A stretch of DNA of 11,009 nucleotides from Verrucomicrobiota bacterium (lineage in GTDB: Bacteria > Verrucomicrobiota > Verrucomicrobiia > Limisphaerales > AV2): NCBI GenBank assembly GCA_003218935.1, contig QHPA01000077.1, positions 1 to 11,009 of the forward strand. The letters run 5' to 3'. The notes beneath the pieces were generated by a model. The model was not told the origin of the DNA, made no database searches, and saw only the letters and a program-made list of their open reading frames with translations. Shown here one piece after another: positions 1-5,904 of the stretch. Positions within the stretch are counted from its first letter, which is position 1, and each line of letters opens with the position of its first letter. A program made the translations under genes and the position numbers.

Positions 1-60
1 CACGCCTTCACGGTGTCCAACCCGGCATCCCACGCCTTCACGGTGTCCAACCCGGCATCC
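1..60 (+). repeat. Perfect 30-bp tandem duplication at the window edge
   Basis: Bases 1-30 and 31-60 are identical (each begins CACGCCTTCACGG and ends CCCGGCATCC). They are in frame in the partial CDS and encode HAFTVSNPAS twice. More copies could lie upstream. Because the duplication sits exactly at the sequence end, an assembly artefact at a contig end is as likely as a real coding repeat. Confidence 0.9.
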
Positions 61-873
61 GTGAGCGCTCTGAACGTGAGCGTCCAGCGCGACGACGGCG
101 CTGTGGTTTATCTCAACGGCGTCGAAATCTTCCGCAGCAACATGCCGGCGGGATCAATCAACTACCTGACACCAGCGCTGATCGCTGTGGGCGGCACTGA
201 CGAAATCACATTCTATTCGCAACCTGTGGATCCTTCCTTGCTTATGAGCGGCGCGAACGTTCTAGCGGCCGAAATCCACCAGGCGAACGGCACCAGCAGC
301 GACATCATTCTCGACCTTGAGTTGTCCGGCTCCGCCTTGCCCCCGAATCAAGTGCCATCGGCCAACGCCGGTCCCGACCAAACCATTACGCTGCCCGCGA
401 GCGCGACGCTGAACGGCAACGTGAGCGACGACGGCCTGCCCATCCCGCCGGGACTGCTCACCTTCGGATGGACGAAGTTCAGCGGGCCAGGGACGGTGAC
501 GTTCGCCAACGCCAACGCATTGAACACAACGGCGGGCTTTTCGACCGCAGGCACCTACGTGCTGCGACTGACCGCCAACGACGGCGCATCGTCCGTCAGC
601 GATGACCTGGCCGTGGCCGTCAACGGGCAGGTCCAACCGCCGTTGCACATTGATTCGGTTGACTGGCCGAGCGGAACATCATCGGTTTTGCAAATCCGTT
701 TCACCGCCGTCGCCGGGCAGACTTACACGGTGCAATACCGCGATTCCTTAAGCGCCGGCGGTTGGTTGAAGCTTGCCGACGTTCAGCCCGTCACGCAATC
801 CGTCGAAGTCCTGGACCCAACGGTCACCAACTCGACCACGCGTTACTATCGCATCGTGACGCCGCAACAGTAG
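1..873 (+). CDS. Secreted multidomain protein with PKD-like domain, C-terminal part (5' end outside window)
   Basis: The reading frame is open from base 1 and ends at TAG 871-873, followed at once by an in-frame TAA, so the true start lies upstream and 290 residues are visible. Residues about 21-110 form a beta-rich module with the string RDDGAVVYLNG and later NVLAAEIHQ. I know this pattern from large exported Verrucomicrobia/Planctomycetes proteins, often with lamin-tail, CotH or phosphoesterase domains upstream. Residues about 116-208 resemble a PKD/Ig-like fold (SANAGPDQTITLPAS, then GTYVLRLTANDG). The last 75 residues (QIRFTAVAGQTYTVQYRDSL to RYYRIVTPQQ) are a C-terminal beta domain common in verrucomicrobial surface proteins. 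No catalytic domain is visible, so the enzymatic function, if any, lies outside the window. An extracellular or cell-surface location is inferred from domain type. The first 20 residues are a perfect 10-residue duplication. Confidence 0.85.
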   Translation, partial: HAFTVSNPASHAFTVSNPASVSALNVSVQRDDGAVVYLNGVEIFRSNMPAGSINYLTPALIAVGGTDEITFYSQPVDPSLLMSGANVLAAEIHQANGTSSDIILDLELSGSALPPNQVPSANAGPDQTITLPASATLNGNVSDDGLPIPPGLLTFGWTKFSGPGTVTFANANALNTTAGFSTAGTYVLRLTANDGASSVSDDLAVAVNGQVQPPLHIDSVDWPSGTSSVLQIRFTAVAGQTYTVQYRDSLSAGGWLKLADVQPVTQSVEVLDPTVTNSTTRYYRIVTPQQ

Positions 874-907
874 TAAACGGTCAGGGAGAACCGGATGAAC
901 CGCATGA

Positions 908-1558
908 TCAGTCCGTTACCCGTTCGGGAACCTTGACACCCGAAGCAGCGGCTTTGGATAGGAGCAGGTTCAGGTGTTCGAGGCAAAAACGCGACCATGA
1001 TTCATAACCTGAGGGATCTTTTACAGCCTCAACAATCGGGATAAACTCAGGAGCTACAATACCGCTGCGCCGGCCCGCGACATTCTCGTTGGCCACAGCC
1101 AAGACATGCACGACTCCAAAATGTACATACCCAACGTCTGTGCTGTCGTCATTGATTACCGCGACGGCTGTCCCTTTCACGTCATCAATCGCAACCTCCT
1201 CCATTAATTCGCGCCGCATACCCTCCTGATAGCCAGGGCCGCTCGAAAAAAGGCCATGGTCCTCCTCCGAAATGTGCCCCCCAATCCCAACGGAATACAA
1301 GCCGTGCAACCGCGTTTCCTGGCCGCCGCGGCCCCGACGATAGCGCAATATCCTGCCCTGGCAGATAATGAGAACGTAAGGGATCAACTGTTTGTAACGT
1401 TTGTCCTGTTCGGCGTCACTTCTGTTCAGGTACAGAGTATTTGAAGCGGAGGTCACAACAGGCAAATATTTCTCAATTGCCAGGCTAAGGCCCTGAAACA
1501 CGCCGAGTTCCTCGAACAGTCTCCTTTCAAAGCAAAGCACTCTTTCTTCTGCTGCCAT
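908..1558 (-). CDS. Nudix-family hydrolase (predicted phosphoesterase, COG4112-like)
   Basis: This 216-residue protein carries a Nudix signature. GIGGH is at residues 91-95 and the metal-binding REXXEE core is intact as RELMEE at 116-121. The segment between the glycine and the core is longer than in the classical 23-residue box, and the usual glutamate eight residues before REL is a proline. This elongated form (GGHI...YQEGMRREL) resembles the predicted phosphoesterase branch COG4112. Nudix enzymes hydrolyse nucleoside diphosphate derivatives; the substrate here cannot be told. There is no signal peptide, so it is probably cytosolic. The ATG at 1558 is preceded by GGAAAGG about 10 bases upstream, which supports this start. 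It converges on the partial gene to its left with only 34 bases between them. It looks less GC-rich than its neighbours, which could mean transfer. Confidence 0.82.
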   Translation of the reverse strand: MAAEERVLCFERRLFEELGVFQGLSLAIEKYLPVVTSASNTLYLNRSDAEQDKRYKQLIPYVLIICQGRILRYRRGRGGQETRLHGLYSVGIGGHISEEDHGLFSSGPGYQEGMRRELMEEVAIDDVKGTAVAVINDDSTDVGYVHFGVVHVLAVANENVAGRRSGIVAPEFIPIVEAVKDPSGYESWSRFCLEHLNLLLSKAAASGVKVPERVTD

Positions 1559-1711
1559 TCGTTATTCGCCTTTCCACGTTGTGGTTCTCGATAATCACGA
1601 CGAACCCCGGCTTCCACGAGCATAAATGTATTTCCTTTGTTAACGCGTTATTCAGACGGTTATTCACATTTGCCAATTTGCCCATTGTCCTCAAGCCGGA
1701 GTGCGCCGGAT
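1559..1711. other. AT-richer intergenic stretch with no gene seen
   Basis: About 150 bases between the truncated nucleotidyltransferase and the Nudix gene. It is visibly more AT-rich than the rest (for example around 1621-1680). A 62-codon minus-strand frame crosses it but overlaps the Nudix start and shows no recognisable protein pattern. A promoter for the Nudix gene should lie here; I could not pick a convincing -35/-10 pair. Confidence 0.5.
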
Positions 1712-2086
1712 TCACCGTGATTTCAATGTAAGGTCGGTGCTGTGCACCGAGTTGAATCGTGTTGCAAGCGAATCGAGCCGCAGGTTCGACGCTACTCGAC
1801 GCTGCAACGGAAAAACGTCAGACTCCTTTCCACCCGGCAGGACAAAGTGGAAGCCGTGTCCGTGACTGAGGTTTTCCGACGTCAATTGAGGCGTGAGTTT
1901 GTAGAAACGCGCCCGGCAATCCCGCAGGGTGGCGGTAAAACGGTCGCGGTTTTCCGAAGCGGGATTGATCCAGAGGTCAATGTCCTCGGAGAACGTCGCC
2001 GCGCCGTAGAGGACGGTGGCCTGCCCGCTGATGAGGAGATACTCGACACTGCGATCGCTAAGGCTTTGGAAAAAGTTTGCGATCAT
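1712..2086 (-). CDS. Truncated nucleotidyltransferase-fold protein (likely broken gene)
   Basis: Of 124 residues, the first ~90 look like the minimal nucleotidyltransferase / AbiEii-like fold. They contain LLISGQATVLYGA followed by SEDIDLWI, where the glycine and the DxD pair (D36, D38) match the metal-binding active site of the polymerase-beta superfamily. After GGKESDVF (about residue 92) the family normally continues with a further strand carrying an acidic residue and a helical tail. Here the sequence turns into an Arg/Ser/Leu-rich stretch and stops. Neither of the other two minus frames recovers the missing part, so this is loss or replacement of the 3' end rather than a simple frameshift. 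The start codon lies inside the 64-aa gene upstream (29-base overlap), implying translational coupling. In intact form such proteins can act as toxin-antitoxin nucleotidyltransferases; activity of this copy is doubtful. Confidence 0.65.
   Translation of the reverse strand: MIANFFQSLSDRSVEYLLISGQATVLYGAATFSEDIDLWINPASENRDRFTATLRDCRARFYKLTPQLTSENLSHGHGFHFVLPGGKESDVFPLQRRVASNLRLDSLATRFNSVHSTDLTLKSR
1734..1750. repeat. Small perfect hairpin TCGGTGC-TGT-GCACCGA
   Basis: A 7-bp perfect stem with a 3-base loop lies within the aberrant tail of the nucleotidyltransferase frame, at the point where the coding resemblance is already lost. No T-run follows on either strand, so a terminator role is weak. 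It may be part of the foreign segment that replaced the gene's 3' end. Confidence 0.4.
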
Positions 2087-2252
2087 GCGCCGCTTTGAGA
2101 TCGGGAAGACGCGAGCGCATCTGCCAACTGCGACGCAATCGTTCCCGCGGAGTCAGTTGCCGCCACACCTCGGCTTTGTATGGCGACTGCGCCTCGTTCA
2201 GGGTCAGGGATGACAGTGCGTCGTCCGGAGTTGGTTTAACATTTCGGGTCAT
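2058..2252 (-). CDS. Small 64-aa protein, partner of the downstream nucleotidyltransferase
   Basis: An ATG at 2252 gives a 64-residue basic protein (MTRNVKPTPDDALSSLTLNE at the start, DRKLFPKP at the end). The frame stays open upstream to 2585, but that part belongs to a LuxR-like remnant and non-coding DNA, so I choose the internal ATG. The 3' end overlaps the start of the nucleotidyltransferase by 29 bases (the codons for AHDRKLFPKP also hold ATGATCGCAAAC in another frame), the arrangement of a coupled two-gene unit. The middle carries a Trp/Arg-rich helix-like stretch (VWRQLTPRERLRRSWQMRSR) that could bind nucleic acid or a partner protein. I recall similar small proteins before nucleotidyltransferase genes in Verrucomicrobia, but can name no function. 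An antitoxin or accessory role is inference only. No strong ribosome binding site is seen. Confidence 0.55.
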   Translation of the reverse strand: MTRNVKPTPDDALSSLTLNEAQSPYKAEVWRQLTPRERLRRSWQMRSRLPDLKAAHDRKLFPKP

Positions 2253-2429
2253 GGCGGCTCTCACTTTCGGCTCATCGCGGTTGAGAGTCTTCAATTTACG
2301 TTGCCAACGCAATCCGGAAAGCGTATGCGGCTGTTTAAGAGTCCTTAACCCGTTCCTGACCGGCGGGAAAGCGCTGCGGGCTTGTGCCAATCCGTGGTCA
2401 GAACTTCCTTCCACCGTATGGATACGACT
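2253..2429. other. Spacer between LuxR remnant and 64-aa gene
   Basis: About 180 bases on the minus strand that stay open in the frame of the 64-aa gene but show no protein family pattern. This is probably the leader and promoter region of the two-gene unit. No clear promoter or terminator could be picked out by eye. Confidence 0.4.
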
Positions 2430-2582
2430 CAAAGCCAGTCCGCGGCGGCTGGCCGACGTGATGGCCTCAGTGCGACTGAGAACATTCAGCTTGGTGAAGA
2501 TGCTGCGAAGGTGGGATTTCACCGTGGTTTCGCTGATATAGAGGTTCAGAACCTCCAGACGGTGCAGTTGTTCAGCGCGGAA
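2430..2582 (-). pseudogene. Remnant of a LuxR/NarL-type DNA-binding domain
   Basis: Reading the minus strand from 2582 gives EVLNLYISETTVKSHLRSIF followed by TKLNVLSRTEAITSASRRGL. This is the second half of a LuxR-type helix-turn-helix: the recognition helix (ISETTVKSHLRSIFTKL) and the typical tail (SRTEAI...RRGL). The receiver domain and the usual first HTH helices (a GLSNKEIA-like segment) are absent; LEVL runs straight into NLYISETTV, suggesting an internal deletion. The frame begins after a stop at 2583-2585 that lies within the end of modC, and no normal start codon precedes the motif. The fragment therefore abuts or slightly overlaps the modC stop and is probably not a working gene. It marks a rearrangement junction just downstream of the molybdate operon. 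Confidence 0.7.
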
Positions 2583-3642
2583 TCAGGTGAATGTTCGGCG
2601 CTTTCACCAACGCAACAACGCGGTCCCCGGGCTTCAAGGTGAGTTCCTCGCACGCCTGCCTGGTGAGCAAAGCAGCGAGTCGAAAGCCGCAGTCGAGTTC
2701 GACCCGCATCAACGTCCCCTCACGCGTAACGGACCGGACGGTCGAAGGCAGGTGGTTGCGTGGACTGCTGGGCGTGTCCGCTCCTTTGAGCAAGATCACG
2801 TCGTCAGCGCGGACGCAGACGTGAACCTCATTCGTGCCCGGCGGGAGGTTTGGTTCGACGGCGGAGAGCATCGTGTTGCCAACGGCGACGGTGGCAAGAT
2901 CGTCGGCTGTTTGGATGATCCGGCCTGGTAAAATCGTTTCAACGGTGAGGATGCCGGCCACGTCGAGACTGGCCGGGCGGCTGAACACTTCCTGCACCGG
3001 CCCGGTCTGCGCGACCTTGCCGTTGATCAACGCGACCATCTCGTCCGCCAGCGAAAGCGTCTCGAATCGGTCGTGCGTAACGTAAAGGATGGGGACGCGG
3101 AACTCGTCGCGGATGCGGGCCAGATACGGAAGAATCCTCGTCTTCAAGTGCATGTCGAGATTCGCGAGCGGCTCATCCAGCAGCAGCAAGCGCGGAGAAG
3201 TGAGGAGCGCGCGAGCGAGGGCGACGCGTTGCTTCTCGCCGCCCGAAAGTTGTGTGACGCCGCGGTGAACCAACGGCTGGATTTCGAGCAGTTCGACGAT
3301 GTGGTCAAACGTGAACCGCTTGTTTCCATCCCGCCGATGCCCATAGAGCAGGTTCTGGCGCACGGACAGGTGCGGAAACAGCGCCAGGTCCTGCGGGACG
3401 TAACCTATGCCGCGCCGTCGAGCAGGAACCAAGACGTCCTTGCTGGTGTCAGTAAGAATCTCATCGCCGAGTTGGATGAATGCGGACTCGGCGCGTCGGA
3501 GTCCCGCCACGAGATCAAGCAGTGAGGTTTTGCCAGACCCGGACGGACCGAAGATGACGGTGATGGGGCTGCGAATTTCGACGTTCACTTCCAGCGTGAA
3601 CTCGGCAAGAGACAACGAAATGTTGTTCAGCAACAAGCTCAC
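2572..3642 (-). CDS. modC: Molybdate ABC transporter ATP-binding protein
   Basis: ATPase that powers molybdate import with ModB and ModA. In the 356-residue protein I see Walker A GPSGSGKTS (32-40), the Q-loop glutamine in YVPQDLALFP (84), the ABC signature LSGGEKQRV (132-140), Walker B LLLLDEP (152-158) and the H-loop histidine in YVTHDRF (190). A C-terminal TOBE/MOP-like oxyanion-binding domain spans about 297-356. Start choice: the frame is open to a GTG at 3684 and an ATG at 3672, but the GTG at 3642 overlaps the modB stop as GTGA, has AGGAAGAGG just upstream, and places Walker A at the distance seen in E. coli ModC (352 aa). It is the last gene of modABC. Tungstate transport by the same architecture cannot be excluded, but ModC with a TOBE domain next to a ModE-like regulator favours molybdate. 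Confidence 0.93.
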   Translation of the reverse strand: MSLLLNNISLSLAEFTLEVNVEIRSPITVIFGPSGSGKTSLLDLVAGLRRAESAFIQLGDEILTDTSKDVLVPARRRGIGYVPQDLALFPHLSVRQNLLYGHRRDGNKRFTFDHIVELLEIQPLVHRGVTQLSGGEKQRVALARALLTSPRLLLLDEPLANLDMHLKTRILPYLARIRDEFRVPILYVTHDRFETLSLADEMVALINGKVAQTGPVQEVFSRPASLDVAGILTVETILPGRIIQTADDLATVAVGNTMLSAVEPNLPPGTNEVHVCVRADDVILLKGADTPSSPRNHLPSTVRSVTREGTLMRVELDCGFRLAALLTRQACEELTLKPGDRVVALVKAPNIHLIPR

Positions 3643-4313
3643 TTCGACCTCTTCCTTTGGCGCAGCAGCCATTCGCTGGTCCACACGGCGATAAAGGCGA
3701 GCACCGTTGAGACGCCAAGCAGGCGAAAGGCGTAAGCGTCCTGGCCAAGCTGGACAGATTGGAAAATCGAGAGTGAGAGGGTCGAGGTTTGGCCGGGGAT
3801 ATTGCCCGCGACCATGATGGTCGCGCCGAATTCACCCAGGGCGCGGGCGAACGAGAGGATCATTCCCCCAAGGATGCCACGCAGTGCCAGCGGCGCGGTG
3901 AGGGTAAAGAACACGCGCACCTCGCCTGCGCCCATCGTGCGCGCGATTTGCTCCAGGCGCGGATTGACTTCCTCGAACGCGACTCGCGCCGAGCGAACCA
4001 ATAGCGGAAACGACATCACACCGAGCGCGATGAGGACGCCGCGCCAGGTGAACACAATGTCCAAATTCAGCGCGTCATGGAGAAAGCCGCCGATTGCTCC
4101 GCGCCGGCCGAACATTTTCAGCAGGATGAGACCAGTCGCGACCGGCGGCATCACGAGCGGCAGCGAGATGAGCGTCTCGATGATGGACTTGCCCGGCCAC
4201 TGGTGACGTGCCAACAACCACGCGACCGCAAGTCCGAACGGCAGAATGACCACTGTGCTCAACGCCGAGACCCACGCAGTGAACCAGACGATTTCCCATT
4301 CTTCGGCACTCAT
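3639..4313 (-). CDS. modB: Molybdate ABC transporter permease
   Basis: Inner-membrane channel subunit of the molybdate importer, 224 residues, the usual ModB length. Several hydrophobic membrane segments are visible: about 14-35, 45-67, 90-106, 147-170 and 195-215. The cytoplasmic EAA loop that docks on ModC is present around residues 113-145 (FEEVNPRLEQIARTMGAG and then FFTLTAPLALRG). The conserved ALGEFGATIMVAGNIPG string typical of ModB/CysT-type permeases follows at about 158-174. ATG 4313 is 12 bases after the modA stop, and the modB stop overlaps the modC start by four bases, so the three genes form one operon. The ribosome binding site is weak (GTGACGC before the ATG), suggesting translation partly coupled to modA. 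Confidence 0.94.
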   Translation of the reverse strand: MSAEEWEIVWFTAWVSALSTVVILPFGLAVAWLLARHQWPGKSIIETLISLPLVMPPVATGLILLKMFGRRGAIGGFLHDALNLDIVFTWRGVLIALGVMSFPLLVRSARVAFEEVNPRLEQIARTMGAGEVRVFFTLTAPLALRGILGGMILSFARALGEFGATIMVAGNIPGQTSTLSLSIFQSVQLGQDAYAFRLLGVSTVLAFIAVWTSEWLLRQRKRSK

Positions 4314-4325
4314 GCGTCACAACAC

Positions 4326-5090
4326 TCAATTGCGAACGATGAATCCAAACTTCCTGAATACGCGGCCCGCTTCGTCCGAATTGAGGTGTTTGAGGAAGCG
4401 TTTGGCTGCTTCGAGTTCTTTGGCTTGCTTCAGCACTGCCATCGGATAGCTGATCGCCGGACTGTCCCTGGCAGGAACTTCACAGGCGACCTTCACTTTC
4501 TTCGATAGAGCGGCATCGGTCTTATAGACCATGCCGACTTCGACGTTCCCGGATTCGACAGCGGCCAGAGCCGCGCGAACGTTGTCGGTGGGCACAATCT
4601 TCGACTCGACGCTCGTCCAGAGTCTGGCTTTCTCAAGATATTCCCTGGCGTAGATGCCTGCCGGAACGGTTTTCGGGTCGGCCAGCGCGATCCGCTTCAC
4701 TCTCGGCTCAGCAAGGTCCCTTGCCGATTTGATGGACACCGTGCTGTCGGCGGTGACGACGATAACGAGCGAGTTCGACAAACGACTCTTGCGCGTTTCC
4801 TTCACGACAAGTCCCTTCTTCTCCAGGCCGTCCATCCTGGCCTCGTCGGCTGAAAAGAAGACCTCGGCGGGAGCGCCTTCCTCGATTTGCCGCGCGAGGA
4901 AGCTCGACGCGCCGAAGTTGAACACGACCTTGTCGCCCGTCTGTTTTTCGTACGCGGCGGCGATTTCTTTCAAGCTGTCCGTGAGACTCGCTGCGGCAAA
5001 GACATTGATGGCGGCCGCGTCCAGCGTGGTAGTCGCGCAGCCAACCAAGCCCATCGCCCACCGGGTGAAATAGGTTTTCCTGCAGCTCAT
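4326..5090 (-). CDS. modA: Molybdate-binding protein (periplasmic lipoprotein)
   Basis: Captures molybdate in the periplasm and hands it to ModBC. The 254-residue protein starts with a short basic n-region (MSCRKTYFTR), a hydrophobic stretch and a lipobox LVGC (15-18), so it is probably a lipid-anchored protein after cleavage before Cys18. The mature part is a typical ModA: AAASLTDSLKEIAAAYEKQ (32-50), GASSFLARQI (60-69), PAEVFFSADE (74-83), ADPKTVPAGIYARE (137-150), VGMVYKTDA (185-193). Likely oxyanion contacts by family analogy are Ser35, Ser62/63, the PAG turn (143-145), the DNV turn (169-171) and Tyr189. ATG 5090 has a near-perfect ribosome binding site, AAAGGAGG at 5095-5102, four bases upstream. 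It is the first gene of modABC, with a palindromic operator in its leader. Confidence 0.95.
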   Translation of the reverse strand: MSCRKTYFTRWAMGLVGCATTTLDAAAINVFAAASLTDSLKEIAAAYEKQTGDKVVFNFGASSFLARQIEEGAPAEVFFSADEARMDGLEKKGLVVKETRKSRLSNSLVIVVTADSTVSIKSARDLAEPRVKRIALADPKTVPAGIYAREYLEKARLWTSVESKIVPTDNVRAALAAVESGNVEVGMVYKTDAALSKKVKVACEVPARDSPAISYPMAVLKQAKELEAAKRFLKHLNSDEAGRVFRKFGFIVRN

Positions 5091-5150
5091 ACGGCCTCCT
5101 TTTGAATGGATGTTTCGGCAGCCTTCACCAGGACGAATACGGTTGCGGTC

Positions 5151-5180
5151 ATGCGATATATTCTCAAGGATATATCACGT
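5151..5180 (-). promoter_or_regulatory. ModE-type operator in front of modA
   Basis: Inverted repeat ATGCGATATA-N10-TATATCACGT: the half-sites match at 8 of 10 positions and the inner GATATA/TATATC is perfect. ModE of E. coli binds a palindrome built on TATATA half-sites with flanking CG-containing ends, so the pattern fits. It sits about 60 bases before the modA start and directly downstream of the modE-like gene. The spacer is longer than in E. coli. Confidence 0.7.
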
Positions 5181-5187
5181 ATGACAA
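5158..5187 (-). promoter_or_regulatory. Possible modABC promoter overlapping the operator
   Basis: On the minus strand TTGTCA (complement of 5182-5187) is followed after 18 bases by GAATAT (complement of 5158-5163). The -35 is good and the -10 is poor. If real, the operator covers the space between -35 and -10, so a bound ModE-like protein would block transcription. Verrucomicrobial promoter consensus is uncertain. Confidence 0.35.
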
Positions 5188-5242
5188 TTCAAATCCGGAA
5201 TCCTGTGAAGCACCTGGGTTTGTCTGGAATCATCTGACGAAA

Positions 5243-5608
5243 TCAATCGCGCAAGAGTGACCTGAGTTCCTTCCATTGGGACCTGGTAGCGGCCACGCAA
5301 TTGGCTTCCATCTGTTCGTAGAGCGCGAGCGCCATTCGACCCGTCGCGGTCAGAGCTGCGCCACCGTGCGCCCGCCCGCCACGAACCGCCTCGACTAACG
5401 GCTTCTTGAAGCAGACATTCATCGTTTTGATGAGTTTCCACGCCCGCATGTAGGACATGCCCATGCGTTCGGCCGCCTCGCGAATTGAGCCGGTCTCGCC
5501 GATGAGGGCCAGCAGATCAACCTTGCCCGGCCCAAGCGCAATCTCTTCGCCGCACAGAACTCGCATCCGGGGACGCAACCGTGGCTCTCGCGATGGTTTG
5601 GCAGTCAT
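5243..5608 (-). CDS. ModE-like molybdate-responsive regulator, DNA-binding domain only
   Basis: A 121-residue protein matching the N-terminal winged helix-turn-helix of ModE. The motif runs from GKVDLLALIGETGSIREAAE (28-47) through RMGMSYMRAWKLIKTMN (48-64), then the wing region LVEAVRGGRAHGGAALTATG (71-90) and a dimerisation helix (91-118). The C-terminal molybdate-binding TOBE repeats of full-length ModE (about 260 aa in E. coli) are absent, and the protein ends naturally at 5243. Stand-alone ModE DNA-binding domains are known in many bacteria; how they sense molybdate is not clear. It lies 152 bases upstream of modA on the same strand, and the ModE-type palindrome is in that gap, so autoregulated or direct control of modABC is the natural reading. 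No clear ribosome binding site precedes ATG 5608; ATG 5566 is an alternative start. Confidence 0.85.
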   Translation of the reverse strand: MTAKPSREPRLRPRMRVLCGEEIALGPGKVDLLALIGETGSIREAAERMGMSYMRAWKLIKTMNVCFKKPLVEAVRGGRAHGGAALTATGRMALALYEQMEANCVAATRSQWKELRSLLRD

Positions 5609-5734
5609 GCTGCGGCTGGATTGTAACTATCGACAGTCTTTGTGCCAGCGCATCTGTTCGGAGGCGCAGTTCCAGCCTGGGATCACGAAGCTGAAATAGC
5701 GCTTCGGCATCAGGGAACTTGGAACGGTGCGCTC

Positions 5735-5816
5735 TTGATCTTAATCTTAATCTTAATCTTAATCTTAATCTTAATCGTCCGGGTCAGAGTAAGAGAAAGA
5801 TCAGGATTACGATTAG
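5735..5816. repeat. Facing hexamer arrays (TTAATC)n and degenerate (GATTAN)n
   Basis: Six perfect TTAATC units run from 5741 to 5776, preceded by one imperfect unit TTGATC (5735-5740). After a 10-base gap (GTCCGGGTCA) come five units of the opposite orientation, at 5787-5816: GAGTAA, GAGAAA, GATCAG, GATTAC, GATTAG. The two arrays could pair into an imperfect long hairpin. A plus-strand frame through the first array encodes only repeated Leu-Ile and is not a credible gene. The repeat lies between the divergent modE-like and PSD1 genes; nothing else is recognisable in 5609-5904 apart from the start region of the PSD1 gene. Confidence 0.9.
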
Positions 5817-5904
5817 AAAATCCGCACGGAAATTACGCCGCGCGTGAATCGGGTTGACTGACAGTCCATCGAATGGTTTCGTGCATCCTGTGAACACCTG
5901 GCGG

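Noticed and set aside
1527..1715. 62-codon minus-strand frame between the nucleotidyltransferase and Nudix genes
   Set aside because: Overlaps the Nudix start, has no recognisable motif and no convincing ribosome binding site.
2058..2522. Single 154-aa protein including both the LuxR-like start and the 64-aa tail
   Set aside because: The start is a GTG inside a truncated HTH and the middle shows no family pattern; the internal ATG at 2252 with the downstream overlap is more credible.
3073..3525. 150-codon plus-strand frame opposite modC
   Set aside because: Opposite strand encodes the ABC signature and Walker motifs; the plus frame has none.
5735..5816. CRISPR-like array
   Set aside because: Repeat units are 6 bp and directly adjacent, with no spacers and no cas genes in the window.
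5642..5857. Plus-strand frame encoding a run of Leu-Ile repeats
   Set aside because: It is only the translation of the TTAATC hexamer array; no protein pattern on either side.
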